Source: Zerene cesonia (lineage: Eukaryota > Arthropoda > Insecta > Lepidoptera > Pieridae). From it: 64,000 nucleotides of DNA. Shown piece by piece: positions 1 to 14,100 of the stretch (position 1 is its first letter; each line of letters opens with the position of its first letter). The position numbers were made by a program, and so were the translations under genes. The notes below the pieces were generated by a model that did no database searches, was not told the DNA's origin, and worked only from the letters and a program-made list of their open reading frames with translations. The stretch covers positions 930,001 through 994,000 of the forward strand of contig NC_052107.1 in NCBI RefSeq assembly GCF_012273895.1, in the 5' to 3' direction.

Positions 1-697
1 NNNNNNNNNNNNNNNNNNNNNNNNNNNNNNNNNNNNNNNNNNNNNNNNNNNNNNNNNNNNNNNNNNNNNNNNNNNNNNNNNNNNNNNNNNNNNNNNNNNN
101 NNNNNNNNNNNNNNNNNNNNNNNNNNNNNNNNNNNNNNNNNNNNNNNNNNNNNNNNNNNNNNNNNNNNNNNNNNNNNNNNNNNNNNNNNNNNNNNNNNNN
201 NNNNNNNNNNNNNNNNNNNNNNNNNNNNNNNNNNNNNNNNNNNNNNNNNNNNNNNNNNNNNNNNNNNNNNNNNNNNNNNNNNNNNNNNNNNNNNNNNNNN
301 NNNNNNNNNNNNNNNNNNNNNNNNNNNNNNNNNNNNNNNNNNNNNNNNNNNNNNNNNNNNNNNNNNNNNNNNNNNNNNNNNNNNNNNNNNNNNNNNNNNN
401 NNNNNNNNNNNNNNNNNNNNNNNNNNNNNNNNNNNNNNNNNNNNNNNNNNNNNNNNNNNNNNNNNNNNNNNNNNNNNNNNNNNNNNNNNNNNNNNNNNNN
501 NNNNNNNNNNNNNNNNNNNNNNNNNNNNNNNNNNNNNNNNNNNNNNNNNNNNNNNNNNNNNNNNNNNNNNNNNNNNNNNNNNNNNNNNNNNNNNNNNNNN
601 NNNNNNNNNNNNNNNNNNNNNNNNNNNNNNNNNNNNNNNNNNNNNNNNNNNNNNNNNNNNNNNNNNNNNNNNNNNNNNNNNNNNNNNNNNNNNNNNN
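1..697. other. Assembly gap (N run)
   Basis: All bases are N; nothing can be said about content. Confidence 0.99.
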
Positions 698-3600
698 ATA
701 AGTAATGCATATTTTCCGAGATGTACCGACGAATTTTTTTGTCATGGAATTTAAATGTCAATGAACTATAACGATTGCTTACTCAATAAAGTTTAGTTAT
801 ACTTACGCATTTGTTTAAATATAAACACATGACAGTCCTGTGGTTATGACCGTCATGTGTTATTCCTATCAATAACAATAACAATAACAATTGTGTATAA
901 CTACGTACATGAGAAATATGTATTATAATCCCATTTGGTTATTATTTTGCCATTTGTATCGTTAATTCAAAACAGGAGATTGGACGTGCGCTCTTATTTT
1001 CATGAAAGAAATTTCATTTTTATTATATCGCATTCGCATTATTACTTGACAAATATAAATATTTTTTACTTTCCAATTAATATTTCTATTAATTTAAACC
1101 AAAATTAGCTCGTTTGTGCATATAATAAGTAAAATAAAAATCTATAGCTTTATAATATTCCATACCTATTTACCTCTGCTACTAACGGCTGCGTCCTAAA
1201 ATTTTTATCATGCTTTTACGAACTTCACCTGTATTTTTGTATGAACCTCAATCCTTTAGACTAGCTCACTTTAAACGGATAAATTAATTTAAAACTGTAA
1301 ACTTATGAGGGATCGGTGACCATACAATAATTTCATTGCAACAATTTTTTGTGTTTCTCTTACTGTCCTGATAAGGAGCGCTAGGGTTAATTCTTGAATA
1401 ATTTCCTTAAGTATACGTAGGTCCTCTGTAAGTGAAACAACTTAGTTGATTCTATCATATAAACGTGTTTTTTAGTTGTTTGAAATAAATGTGGATACGA
1501 TAAGTAACTATGAAATAAAAGTCAACATAATTATATTTTTATATTCATCTTTTAAACAGCAATGGATCGATCGTTTTACAACAGTATCGCTCAATCAAAA
1601 CAATCTTACGCATTCTTGTGCTATACAAAACAACGGACAAATTACCTACGTTTATTTATACTTATTATAAATGTTGATCATGTTTGACAAGGCAGAGGAC
1701 ATTTTCCATCTATTTTTCAGTTGTAAAATATGAAGTTATATAATTCTCATGTAACTATGAATGATGACTCCGTTCTGTTAAAAGTACGTCATTGTTTTTA
1801 TTTTTCGTACCTACCACTTAAACACGCTCACAGAGCTTCCAATATAAATTAATGACATTGACATAGATAACACAGTACTACCTAGTATAGTTAATACTAT
1901 GTATTATGTTATCTGTGGTACTATAGTAGAAGCATTCAGAAATGGATTCAGAATGATAGAATAATGGTTGTAGAATTATAAAATTTTAAAATATCTACAA
2001 AAAAAAATTAATATATATAATAAAGTATTACGAAAGACATTTCATTTACGAAGTTTAAAGTTTAAAAATTTATGGATATATTTCAAAAACTCAATAAAAT
2101 TTTGTTTAAAGATAGGTATAAAACGAATCAAAAACATTGATATGTACCTACATAACTTCACATGTTACAAATTTAATTGAATTTAATTAATTTTTACTTT
2201 ACCTATCTAAAACTTCTAGATTCTTATTAATTAAGTATATTTTATTATGTCTACGGGTTCGTTAGAATTCATGGCTTTGTAAAAAATCAATTATATATAT
2301 CTTCACCAATATAGTGATAGATCTCTGTTAATTAGGTAGTCATTATGTATTCGTTTATTGTGATATTTTTTTTTATAAATTCGCCTCAAAGAGTAGGTAT
2401 AGAAGCCTGACATCGAATTTTCAATAAAACCTCGGATGCTGTGAGGGGCACTTCCATACGTAAAATATTCAACACGAGTAAACGTTTTAAGTTATTATTT
2501 CTCCATGCTTATTAAAATGAATTGTTAAATGGTTCACAGTTAATTGTTTTTATGTGCCCATAGGTAATGCCAGCCTCGACGTTGTCACTAGATATGCAAA
2601 AAATCTGTACACCTAAAAGAAACTAATATATCAATGAACAGAGATCGAGTCACTATATGAGATGACAGACACGCTTAAAATTAATCATTTCGCCTTATCA
2701 AACAATCAATAGCATTCAATCGTGCAATACACATCGCTCCCGAAATAAAAACAATAATTTACAATAATTTGGCAATAAACAATATTAAAATCTATATTAA
2801 AACAGGGGATCTTACATTAAATGGCAATACGACTCTAAATAAAAGCTCTCATATACAAATATATATTTATCTAATACTATTCTAGCAATTACAAACGTAT
2901 TTGTAATAAACTATTTTAATCATAACGTGTAATCGGCCAACAAAATAATTATTCAGTTACATTATTAATTTGAGTGACTTTATAGTTTCTGACGTTATGT
3001 AAGAATAATTAACCCAAACATACAAATAAAGGAATGGAGGTTATAAAACACTTTTCAAATGTCGTGTGTTGGTAGGTTTTCGTCGTTTTTAACAAAATAT
3101 TAAATTGGTGGCCGGATTACATCAAAAGTACACTCATTTAATTATTTTGTTTTCGACAGTTCGAATGTTACATAAAAATTAAACAGATACTTGTATAAAT
3201 ATCGTTTATATTTTTCAGATACGGTTATTTTTTCTAAGAATGTTGATGGCCTCTTATTCTAATAATTTTGTACCATAACTACTCATTCGGTTTCGTAAGG
3301 TACAATATAACGATAGATGAATTTAGTAGATAGTGAATTTGACAAAAGCGTTAGTAGCAATGACAGAAGGTTGAATACAAATATACAGTAATAACAGTCA
3401 ACTTACAAATAAATAATAATAACTATCACATGCATGTCATACACACTTCATCTTTTATCGAATGAGAATTTATTTCCATCGATGTTTTCTATTTATAAAT
3501 TTTCGTTTCGCTGAATAAATTATATAATTTGATAAATGTTTACTAGTTATAACATACTTTAACTTAATCTTACGAATAAATATCTGTTTAAATATAATGG

Positions 3601-4667
3601 GTATATGAAAATAAAATAGCATAATGGAAGTCAAAAATATACAGTTGTTAAAAATAAATTTTTCTACAAGGCGAAGGTTATATGATTCGCCTTGGCTCTA
3701 GAATACATGTAGACAAAATAAACGCGCCTATTTTTACGCTCACGTCTGTAATAGATAATTAAATTAAAACGATATATAAATTCTTTTTCGGAACGGAAAC
3801 GGAATTTTTGTATTGATCTTAGCAAATAATATTAACGATTTAGAGAGTATTAAACTGGTGATGAATGAAGTAAATCCATTTGTACTACAATAATATTTTT
3901 AAATAAAACCTAAATAATATGTATAAAAGACAATTTTTGTCTTAATGACTATCGTCGTAATTATTAAGTAACAATTTATTGCAATTCTCATATTTTTCAT
4001 TCTATAGCGTTATATTCATCTTCCACGTTCGTTTTTCATTTAAATAATGACTAGAAAACATATCACGGCAATCGCAGACCACATCCAGATACATAAGTTC
4101 TTAATCTAATTTATTTATTTCTAATTTTGTAAACACAGCAGCATTTAATAGCTATGTAAGGTTGATATATTTGCTCTGATTACGTTTTTGTCGTGTTTTG
4201 TCGAAAGAATCGTGTTATAACAATAATTAACAAAAAAATTTGTGTAAACATTTATTCGTCATATTTTTGCTAATGAAGAAGCCACCTTCTTTGATGAATG
4301 ATAGAGTACCTATACTCTGCTATATATCTTTTATGGATTTAATCACGCAAAGTTTCAAAGTTCAATTACGTAAAACAAAATGTGTAGAATTCAATTTGAA
4401 AATAATTGCTTGATTTTATTTTTTATTATATAACATTTTTGTTTCCGTTAATGCGAGTAAAACATTAAATAATCGTGGTTTTAATTAATAAAGAGTTTGG
4501 TTTTACTTTGAAGTTGCGATGCCCGCTCATGAGTTTAAATTGGCATATCTTTGGACAAAAATGTAGTAATTTATTGAGTGAGAAGCATAATTTAAGATGA
4601 GAAATTTATTATTTATTATTGTTAGGCCTTCAATTAGAACATAGTTATTACATATTTTCATGTATTC
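698..4667. other. 3' flanking intergenic DNA, no gene seen
   Basis: AT-rich sequence with no coding exon that I can support. The open frame near 1476 is short and has no family features. A dispersed motif ATGTTATCTGTGGTAC, with a nearby inverted partner, lies at about 1868-1926. A 10-base inverted repeat around 825-865 (AACACATGAC / GTCATGTGTT) is the only other structure noticed. Confidence 0.6.
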
Positions 4668-4673
4668 TTTATT
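4668..4673 (-). promoter_or_regulatory. Candidate polyadenylation signal of the EB-module gene
   Basis: This is the first AATAAA on the minus strand after the stop codon at 5098, about 425 bases downstream. A second cluster follows at about 4603-4618. It implies a 3'UTR of roughly 450-500 bases. The motif is seen in sequence; its use is inferred. Confidence 0.35.
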
Positions 4674-5097
4674 TCGTGTTATTCAAAATGTCATAAACTA
4701 AATATTATATTAGTTAAAAATACAAGCCACGCCTCATGATAACTAAAATTATCTATTTCTTTAACAATCTGGTGTTTCGGCAGGGGTTAATGAGAAATTG
4801 TGCTTATTAACTAGTAACACTCATTAGCATCACAATGTCCTCACAAAGTACAATTATTAGTCTTCATTCTCTAAGAGTCACTGTTAAATCACTCCAATCA
4901 CGAATTCAATCATTGAATACAATCACGTAGCCCTCTAATGCAATCATAAACCGTTAACTGCATCGCATCGATGCAACTTCGTACACACACTGGTATATTA
5001 TGGTTAATGTTTTTTCACTCTACATCCACGCAACGGCTGGAGTGCCGTCAGAGGACAGGGAGTCCATGGACCTGATGACGGTCGTTGTCATTTGTTG

Positions 5098-5163
5098 TCA
5101 GTAAAGCGAAGAGCTGGAGCAGGGACCGTCAACTCCTTGCAGTTGATCAGCATTCGCCACTAG
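5098..5163 (-). CDS. EB-module gene, last coding exon
   Basis: The acceptor is TTTTACAG just above 5163. Only phase 0 is open, which matches the AA|GTATGT donor of the previous exon. It encodes 21 residues ending SSSSLY, then TGA at 5100-5098. The other two phases stop within a few codons, which fixes the frame. Confidence 0.8.
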   Translation of the reverse strand, partial: LVANADQLQGVDGPCSSSSLY

Positions 5164-8100
5164 CTGTAAAACAATGGAATAAATGTGATAGGTAATATAG
5201 GGCTTTTCAAAAGACTTCGCGAATATTGAATTTCGTTTCCGTTATTTAATTAAATATTATTTTCAATGTATTGTGGGTACAAAACCGTTAAACAGTTTAA
5301 ACAGTCTCTATAAAAGTGGTATCACATTTGTTCACGATAAATCAATACATACTTCTCGAATTTCGCAAACAGCCGGTAATAGCCCATCGGTAGAATTATT
5401 AGGAGATCTAGGAGACGGAGTGGGCGCGTGCTTCGGTAGGTCTCGGCCCGCCGCCATCTTGTCGTGCAATTGAGCAAGACGCATGCTCATCTGCCGCCTC
5501 TCCTTCTGTTCTCTTTCTCTTTCCCACTTCTTAGCGCTGTAACTCCTAATTGACGATGAGCTGCTTTGAACGGAGCTTAGACTTGGACGTCGCGAACCTA
5601 GAAGTAAATTGACAATAATTATTTCAAGGGAAAATATATAAAACAAAGTTTAAGGCCTGTTGGCGAAGCATGTTGTAATTTGAAAAATTGAAGCGTGTTG
5701 GTTTTGTGCTTATGACTCCCGATAAAATTCTTTAATGAAACTGCTACTGTGATAAATAATATATATGTTATTATATATTTATTTCAATAATAATCTCAAG
5801 CTATAAAATATTTTTTTATTGGTGGTGAAAATTTTAAGAGCATGCTGTTCTCCTTTAATGATACAGAAGAATTATGGTTCATTTATGGAAATGATATGTC
5901 ACTTTTTAGCAATATAGCACAATTGGTATATTATTTTAGAATCTTCTTTAGAATGTATCTAAACATCCTACTTAAAGCTTCGATGTTAAGTAGTTGATAA
6001 TATTTATATTCAAATTTTATTCAAAGCACTTATAATTAAACATGAGGCAGTATACAGGACACTTTTGACACGTTGGCATGCGACACGGTGTTTACAGATA
6101 CGGAAAGCATAAGCGAACGTGCTTCGTGTGAAACTGAAAACACAGCTCACCTTTTTAATCTGCACTATACCATTCGCAAAGCAAGCACTGGCAACATTTC
6201 TTGTCAAGCGGCTTTTAATTTTAACATCGAAATTATATTCCAAATTTAAATTTGAATTAAGAAGTTGAGGCCAACGTTACTTTCAGTTTCCTGGTTACAC
6301 AAAAGCTGAAAGATAGAGCACGAAGAGAGAAACAATATGAACATCGACGGCCATCTTGCTCACACCATGACGAGTCATGCGACTATCATTAGAGAAACAA
6401 AAATGAGAACCGTTCTGTTGCTGGAAATTAAGTGGCTGGTATCGTCTATATGCGCTAAACTACAATTTTCTTTTAAAATCGAAGTCGACTATGTTAATGA
6501 TATAACGGAATAATTGAATGTACTACTACTCGTATATTAAACGATAATGTCGGAGTAGGTAAAATTATCTTAACAACTTCAAAAAATTGTGTGATAAAGT
6601 GAATTTGTTGAGAGAAGATACCTATTTACACGAATTATTATTTAACTATAAATTCAATAAAAAAAAAGTAAATTTGAGAACATTTTCACATAAAAAATAA
6701 CATTCAATGTTAAAGTAAAAGTCCCAAAAATTATTATAATAAGTTCATTAATTTAAATCAATAGATGATAATTGAAGCATTTTTGTCAAAAATTGTAGTT
6801 AAAGCACACATAGAGCAGCCTCACACACAGTCGCAGACATAGGCCGCTAACACCAAGACGCGACATCTAACGAGCGACCTGGGACAACACATGCGTCACA
6901 CGTGTACACTCCCCGAATACCAGCATACAAGTGAACAAATCCTATAATGTTGATGCTGTTTTCGCGGGTATTTTAAAATTGGCATTATTGTTTTTTCTTT
7001 TAAACGCTTTTTTTGTGAATAGTAAATTATCAAACCATTTACACGTACCTGCTACCTAAATTCCGATACTAAGAATCATACCCTTAACAAATAAACATAC
7101 CTGTTACCATAAACATTATCCTAAGTTTAATGTAAAATGTTTAGCTTTATTGAGATCCATTTTTTGTACTAAATATTTTTCAACAGACTTCCGACTAAGC
7201 ACATCGACGTAAATGACGTCAAGGATGTTGTATAAAAAATATTCTAGAAATAAATTTTAAATTTAGAAATCTACAGTTGTTCACCTTTCCCGCGTTCACA
7301 GAAATTGTTTAAAAATGGAACACCGTTGAAATTAGGCATTGAACCAAAACTTTATTTTATCTATCTAGCAGAATATTTTTGTGAATAAATTGTTTTTCTA
7401 AACTATTTCAGAACTGTTAATTGAATGTGAGATCCTCTTATTTACATATTATAAAAATATATATGACGTTATTTTTTTTTATTACTAATTAATTATCAAT
7501 AACAATTTGTGATCTCAAAGCGAATTTCATTGAACATTTATTAAAAATGGTTGCTTATTATGTGATGTCCATATCATGGTACCCAGCGCAAATGCGAAAC
7601 TACCATAAATACCAATTTAGTCGTATATTAAATAACATCGTACAAACGCGGTATTAGGGGAGGTACAGTCCACGGGCACCCGACCAGCGTTTCGTGCAAT
7701 AAGGGGCCGCGCTGCATACATCATCCGGATCACCTTTGGCGGCGCACTTAGGCGGGTGCGCGCCGCCGTCCCTTACGGCCTTCAGGTGGCGCGAGATTAG
7801 CAAGATGGCCGCCGTGCGCGCCGCACCTGCGCGCGACGACGGGGCGCGCCGCGACTCGCGCCGCGAGCCCTCCAGCTCCAGCGTGCCGCTCGTGCAGCCG
7901 CTGCGCGAAGAGGCGCGGGACGACGCCCGCGTCGCGCTCAGCGTGCCGCCTGGTCATACATACGCATTACGTACACACATATAGTATAACTAAATAAATC
8001 ATCAGGTTTAGCCCATCTAACATGTATATTTGGATCATCTTGTACATTTTTAAATAAACCAATTCCCAAAGAACTGAACGCTGCAATGAAGCACCTTACA

Positions 8101-11100
8101 TTACGGATTTGATAGCAAAGATATGTATCACGCTTATAGTATACTATTGAATAATGTTAATTGACAATTATAATATGTTATTAATAGTATTATGAGTCGG
8201 TACATACTAGGAATAAAATTGAGGTTTATGTGAAAGTAAGCGGCTACTTTACGATGTGATGTGAATACGATAAGCATCATATAAAAATTATTTACATTTG
8301 AGACACAAAAGAAGGTTTGTGAACTTCATCGAGGATCAAATTGTGAATCAAAAAAATGTGAGCCGTCACGGGACGCCTGGCAGATGTGAAACATCGATAT
8401 TATTTTCATGTATGTATGTATATATACAATCGTATAACGTGGCGACGCGTCGCCACGGCATGTGTCGCCACGCAAGAAAACGGTTTTACGTGCGGCTATA
8501 GATGTTTCACATCAAAATTAAAGAAATCTTTAATCTGCAAACAGTTTCAACATCATTAAGTAAAGTATAATATACTTACATTTTAAATGATTATCAGGAC
8601 AACCAAACAATTCAGAAAAACTAACCAGTATCATTCAAAGAGTAAAGACAGGGTGGAGTAAGTCGCGCATCAGCTAGGTGCGCGGGGTGGTAGCGGGCCT
8701 TAGTGTACAGATGCAGCACGAAGCATAAGAGGCCGGCCAGCACGAAGATGCCCGACGCTACTCCCAGCAGCGTCGGCATGTCCGCCGTCAGCAGCACCAG
8801 GTCTGGAAGCGGTATGACGTATTTTTAAGTGACATGTAAGTTTGGACTACCAGATAACGGGGCGGTATCATCTGAGAGTAATAAGTACAAAACTGATCGT
8901 AGAAGCAAGAATTCAATGCTACGAATTTTATCGTTATTTAGCGTATTTATAGTCGGTTTGTTGTTAAAATATTTAGATTGAAGTGAATTAAATTTTCTTT
9001 TAATTCTTAATCCTAATACTGAATCAAAATTGCTCACATTGAATGGCTGATAAAGACGTCGGCACGGGCGATATACAAATAATGAGGAAGGCGTTATGTA
9101 ACAACACAGCCCTGATTTTTTGTCTCCTAAACATACTCATTACTATTATTAACATACTATAATACTACTAATAATAGATGTATTATAGTGGAAGCACTAT
9201 TAACTACTACTACCTAACAAACGATTTGAAAGTCAGCTGAATGAATAAGATTTTAATTTGATTTGGCACAATTTTACTTCTAGATTGACTTAAAACCGTG
9301 TAGAGATCAACTACAGAGTTTCTTGCTGGCTCTTCTCTAGAAACTGCTTTCCGAACCGTCAAATGTTAAAACGATTCAAAAGTGTATCTTTTATAAGAAG
9401 TCTTATTCAATAAATAATGGTTTGAGTTTGAGTAGACTTTCAAATTAACCTTCAGTGCAGAAGACCCTCTGCGTCGGCCGCGAGTGGCTGGTAGTGTGGT
9501 AGCCAGGGTCGCACTGGCAATACGCGTTGTGATTGACCTGGACGCAGGACGCGTGGGGGTCGAACGCTCGACACGTCTCCCGATAGAAGCATTGCTCACC
9601 AAGCTTCTTGGCTGGAATTTGAAGGCACATTAACAACTAGTTTAATGTTAAAGATGTCCTGAAGAAAGGATGGCAGAAATCATTGTGTTTATGCATTATG
9701 TTTATTATTTTAAAGCACTAGCAGAAGTTTGAAACTGAATGATTTAGGCATACAGATTTTAAATATAAGCTATACGATTTTATTAAATTAAAACCATAAC
9801 AAAAATGTTTGGAGGAAGTTAGTAATATGTCTCAATCAAATTTTTAACAAAGAATACATAATATATAATATATAAAAAAAAAAATTAAAACAACACGTTA
9901 TGTTCATACTTTGTTCTTTTACTGGAAATTACAACCTTTGTAATTACCATTCGTTAAAACTTATATAAGCATAAATTAAGAAAAATAAATAACAAAAAAC
10001 ACGGAAGATAATTCATGTATCACTCGTGCGTGAATGTTTGTAAATATTATGCGACGTGGATCCAAAGAAGAGTTTAATTCAGACTTTAGTGATCTTTGCC
10101 AATTATAGGGCAAATGTCATTTGAAACATGATTTACTTAGAAAATCTTTTAGCATTTAAATACAAACTCAGATTATTATTTTATTTAAATTAACGCACAT
10201 GACGTCACAAAATAGCACTAAATGTATCCTAGTCCCAGTTGGGTCACATTATCGACGTAGCCAGCATAGCGGGTTCAGAGTTCACATCGACAACATTTGT
10301 AATTAGACACATAATGCTTCATTATTATTCTTTTCTCATAAACAAGTTGCTCATGTACTTTTAGTACATTTTATATTCATTCTCGAAAATCAAATCTCAC
10401 GCCGGGCGCATAGTACTTCTGCGAGGAATACCCACGTTTAGCGCAGCCCCTCGCGATGCCAAGCTCCACAGAATGTTTGGGGTCGCACTGGCACGTGCTG
10501 GAGCGCGGCTCGCAGTACACATGCACCAGCTTGGGGTTGCAGGTGAACTCGCACGGGGAGCCCAGGTAGCGGCCCTTTTCTGAAAATACATAATCACATT
10601 TCTATTTATGACATACATATGACAAGATGTTTTTACTTTAAGAAGTCCAAAGTACTGATTTGTGTTCGTAAAAAAAAATCCTATGTATGCATAGAAATTA
10701 TGGGTCACCTTGTTTGTCCGCTAAAAACTCCCAAAACTACTGCTACTACTATATACTATTATTTATGTATTGTAGCTATTATATGTTTCGTGCAGGCGTT
10801 TCATTGTTAAGTGTTCATTTATATGCATATATATTGGATGTGTTAGGTGTGTAGAGGTGTAAGGCTGGTTTTAATGTCACGCTGACCACACGCTGACCGT
10901 TGTTTCGGCTGTCGGCACCAGCGGTCAGCGTGACGTATCACGGTTTACTGTGTTTATAATATTGTTTACATTTCTTCCCTTGGTTTAGAATCTAGTCTTT
11001 GTTTTATCTTGTTACGTATGATTTCATATTAACAGTATGTTATTATCAATAATAATAACAATCATATCAGCAATATAAGTAACTCTAATAAAAAAATAAA

Positions 11101-14100
11101 ACATAATAAACATTGGTTATAAAAAAATACTCATTTATATTCAATGTTAAAAATATTTCTCGTTCACAGAAAGTAAATGATGAGGCCACTTCGGAAGTAA
11201 AATAACACCCAAATAAGTACACATGTCGTAAAGATTGTGCTCCATTTTTATTGTCCAGTCAGATAAAACTACTGGACCATAAAAGGCTACATCCTGTATA
11301 CGTAAATGTAAAAGGGCACACTCTGTATATGTCATATGTTTGCGTGTAAGGTATTCGATAGCTGGATGGATATAATCTATGTCTGTAGAAAATTTCATAC
11401 TAATACGATAAGCTGTTTTCGCATGAAAGAGTTACAAATACATCCATCCATAATCCAACTTTCACGTTTATATAGTAGGATTGAGAATAATAATAAATGT
11501 TTAATTCGTTGTACAGTATATAGGCTACCTATATGGAGGGTTCATTTCAATAAAATTTACTACAGAAGAAAAAAATTGCGCAAAAATAATACCATTGGCA
11601 TAGATAATATAAAACTATTGGTTAATATACCATTATTCTATATAGATTATTGGGTATGACAACATCAGGATGCTAAGCGTACTTTATCATTTATAAAAGA
11701 ATCACAGAAATCTCAAATGTTCACCTATAAAAGGTATTCTTAAAGTCAGGAAGTTATAAGGCCACATGGCGGAAGGAGGCTTCGGAAGAGTCTGCCCTTG
11801 AATGTCTATAGAAGCGGGATTGAATAGCAATATTGTTCCATAACTCGGTTACGTTTGTATTGTTCACGTCGCCTAATGAATTGTTTGCGAATTTCAAAAC
11901 GTACAAAGCATACGTACCTATTTCGCCGTAGAATCTCAAGTTCTTTATAAAATTTCCTTCAACTCGTACATAACGACAAAGGAAAGTTTTTGTACGAACG
12001 CAACCTTATCGGAATTGGTAATTTAAGTATGTGGTGTTGAATTCAGTGTTCTCTAATTTTGAAAGAAATAAAATCTGACCTGTAAGTAACTGACAGACAG
12101 AGTTAATTTCCCATTTATAACATTAGTAGGGACAATACTTCTTGAGGAATTGTATGTAACGTATAATAAATAAATAAATCTAAATTAATAGCGACATATC
12201 ATTAAACGATATTAAGACGATCAATATTGATTCCTTCTTTTGTCTCGTCGTGTATAAATAACGCAGAGATTCAGCATCTTCCATCGCTTCATAGTAATTT
12301 AAACTGTCTTATAGTAATTTAAACATAAATTATAACTGTTTTATAGTCATTTAAACTGTCTTACCGGAACTATAGATTAGTTCCGGTAAGACAGACTCAA
12401 GCCGAAATTTAATCCAATAGTTCCCTAACTATCCTTTTAAGTATCCAATACCTCAATTCTATCATAAAGTTTGTCATATCTCAAATAAATATAATTAAAA
12501 GAAACTCGATTTTATAATAGAATCAATCTTCTTTCATTTGCTCATAAACGTAAGGAAATTATTAAAACCTGGATATTCTAATCAGGATGATAAGATAAGC
12601 TTATTGTTTTGTCACCAATCCTTATAAATGTACAGCGTGTAATGTAAAGTCTGAACCAAATCTGTCCGTTTTAAGTTGTTCAAAATCGAGTTTAATCAAG
12701 TCAGCTAGATACAAATATACAAACATGCGTGTGAGATAGTAAAAGCACAATAAAAACCCACGCTGATAATACAAAAATAGCTTGTAATTAATCTGTATTG
12801 TTAAATTCTATTTGAAATAAACGCCTTGCATAATACGACCTTAACTTAGGGCAATAAATTAACCAGGCAAACCTCCAATGGAGCCCTGACCTACCATTAC
12901 GTCACAGCTACGTACGGATTTTTGTCCAATTAAAATGTGCATTCAATTATTGCGGTCGACAAATTGTAAGTAATTAATTCAGTGGCCTGCATTGCAGAAT
13001 TCAGCCAGGTCAGGCTTTATGGTTGTCTCAGATGCTTTCCGAAATTGGAAATATCTGTTTGTGCTATCATAAGTAAATGCCGTTTTACTAGGAGAACATT
13101 TTGTTACTGCTTTATGAAACAGAAAATGTAAGGGGATTTTTTCCTGTGAGATAAAATATTCTGTGACATGTAAAGGGCATTGAGACATTATCTTTAAATA
13201 CTACGTTACTAAATTTATGCTATTGTCGTAAACGTATCTTAATCTTTAATTTGATGTTGGTTGTGAAAATCGGATTATGCAATTTCCCTTTCACTTCCTT
13301 TATTACATAATCCTCTTTTGCTTATCCTTTGATACGATTAAGGAGTCGGAGCGAAATTGCTTCTGTAGAATGACTAATCTATAAAGAGGAATCTTTTGTA
13401 TTTTTGTATGTTTGCAACATTTAAACGCAAAAACCCCTCAACCGATTTCAAAAATTCTTTCACCCTGAGTGATATAGGCTATACATGTACCATGGGCGAA
13501 GTCGGGGCGAACAGCTAGTTTGTAATAAAAGGGAGACATTTTATTTGATAAAAGAGACCAATTAAGTTGTTTTATATTGTATTTGCTTGCAACGAAATGG
13601 GATCTTCGGGTTAAGCAGTGTCTATTCTGAATAGAAGCTTACTGAAGAAAAAAATGTCAAAGCAAGAGAAAATAATTTTTTACCGGTTATATGCGAATAC
13701 TAAATTGTTTTTTTTTTTTTAATATGTGCCAATTTCTTTATTCACATTGCGTTGTTAATATTATCAATCGTCTATTAGAACTAATGGAAATGCAAAAATA
13801 ATTTTATATTTAAAGCATATGTGGTAACATATCGAGACTAATCCTACTAATATTACACATGCGAAAGTTTGTAAGAATGTGTGTGTTTGTTGCTCTTTCA
13901 CGCAAAAACTACTTAACCGATTGCAATGAAATGGTACGTAGGCATCTGGACAACTGGAATAACGATATTCCTACGGGATACGGACTTATTACGCGTGTGA
14001 AACCGCGGGGCGCAGCTCGTAGGTATATCATAACATAGAGAAAATAATAAGTCTTTCATATTTCATATCATTCAATTATTAATCCACTAGTAAAAGAGGT

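Noticed and set aside
7736..7984. Plus-strand open frame in the GC-rich block
   Set aside because: It is the antisense of exon 6 of the EB-module gene, whose phase and splice sites fit the minus strand.
8650..8660. Donor CCCT|GTCTTT for the transmembrane exon
   Set aside because: Same phase but poor consensus; GTTAGT after 8626 is better and gives smooth continuity.
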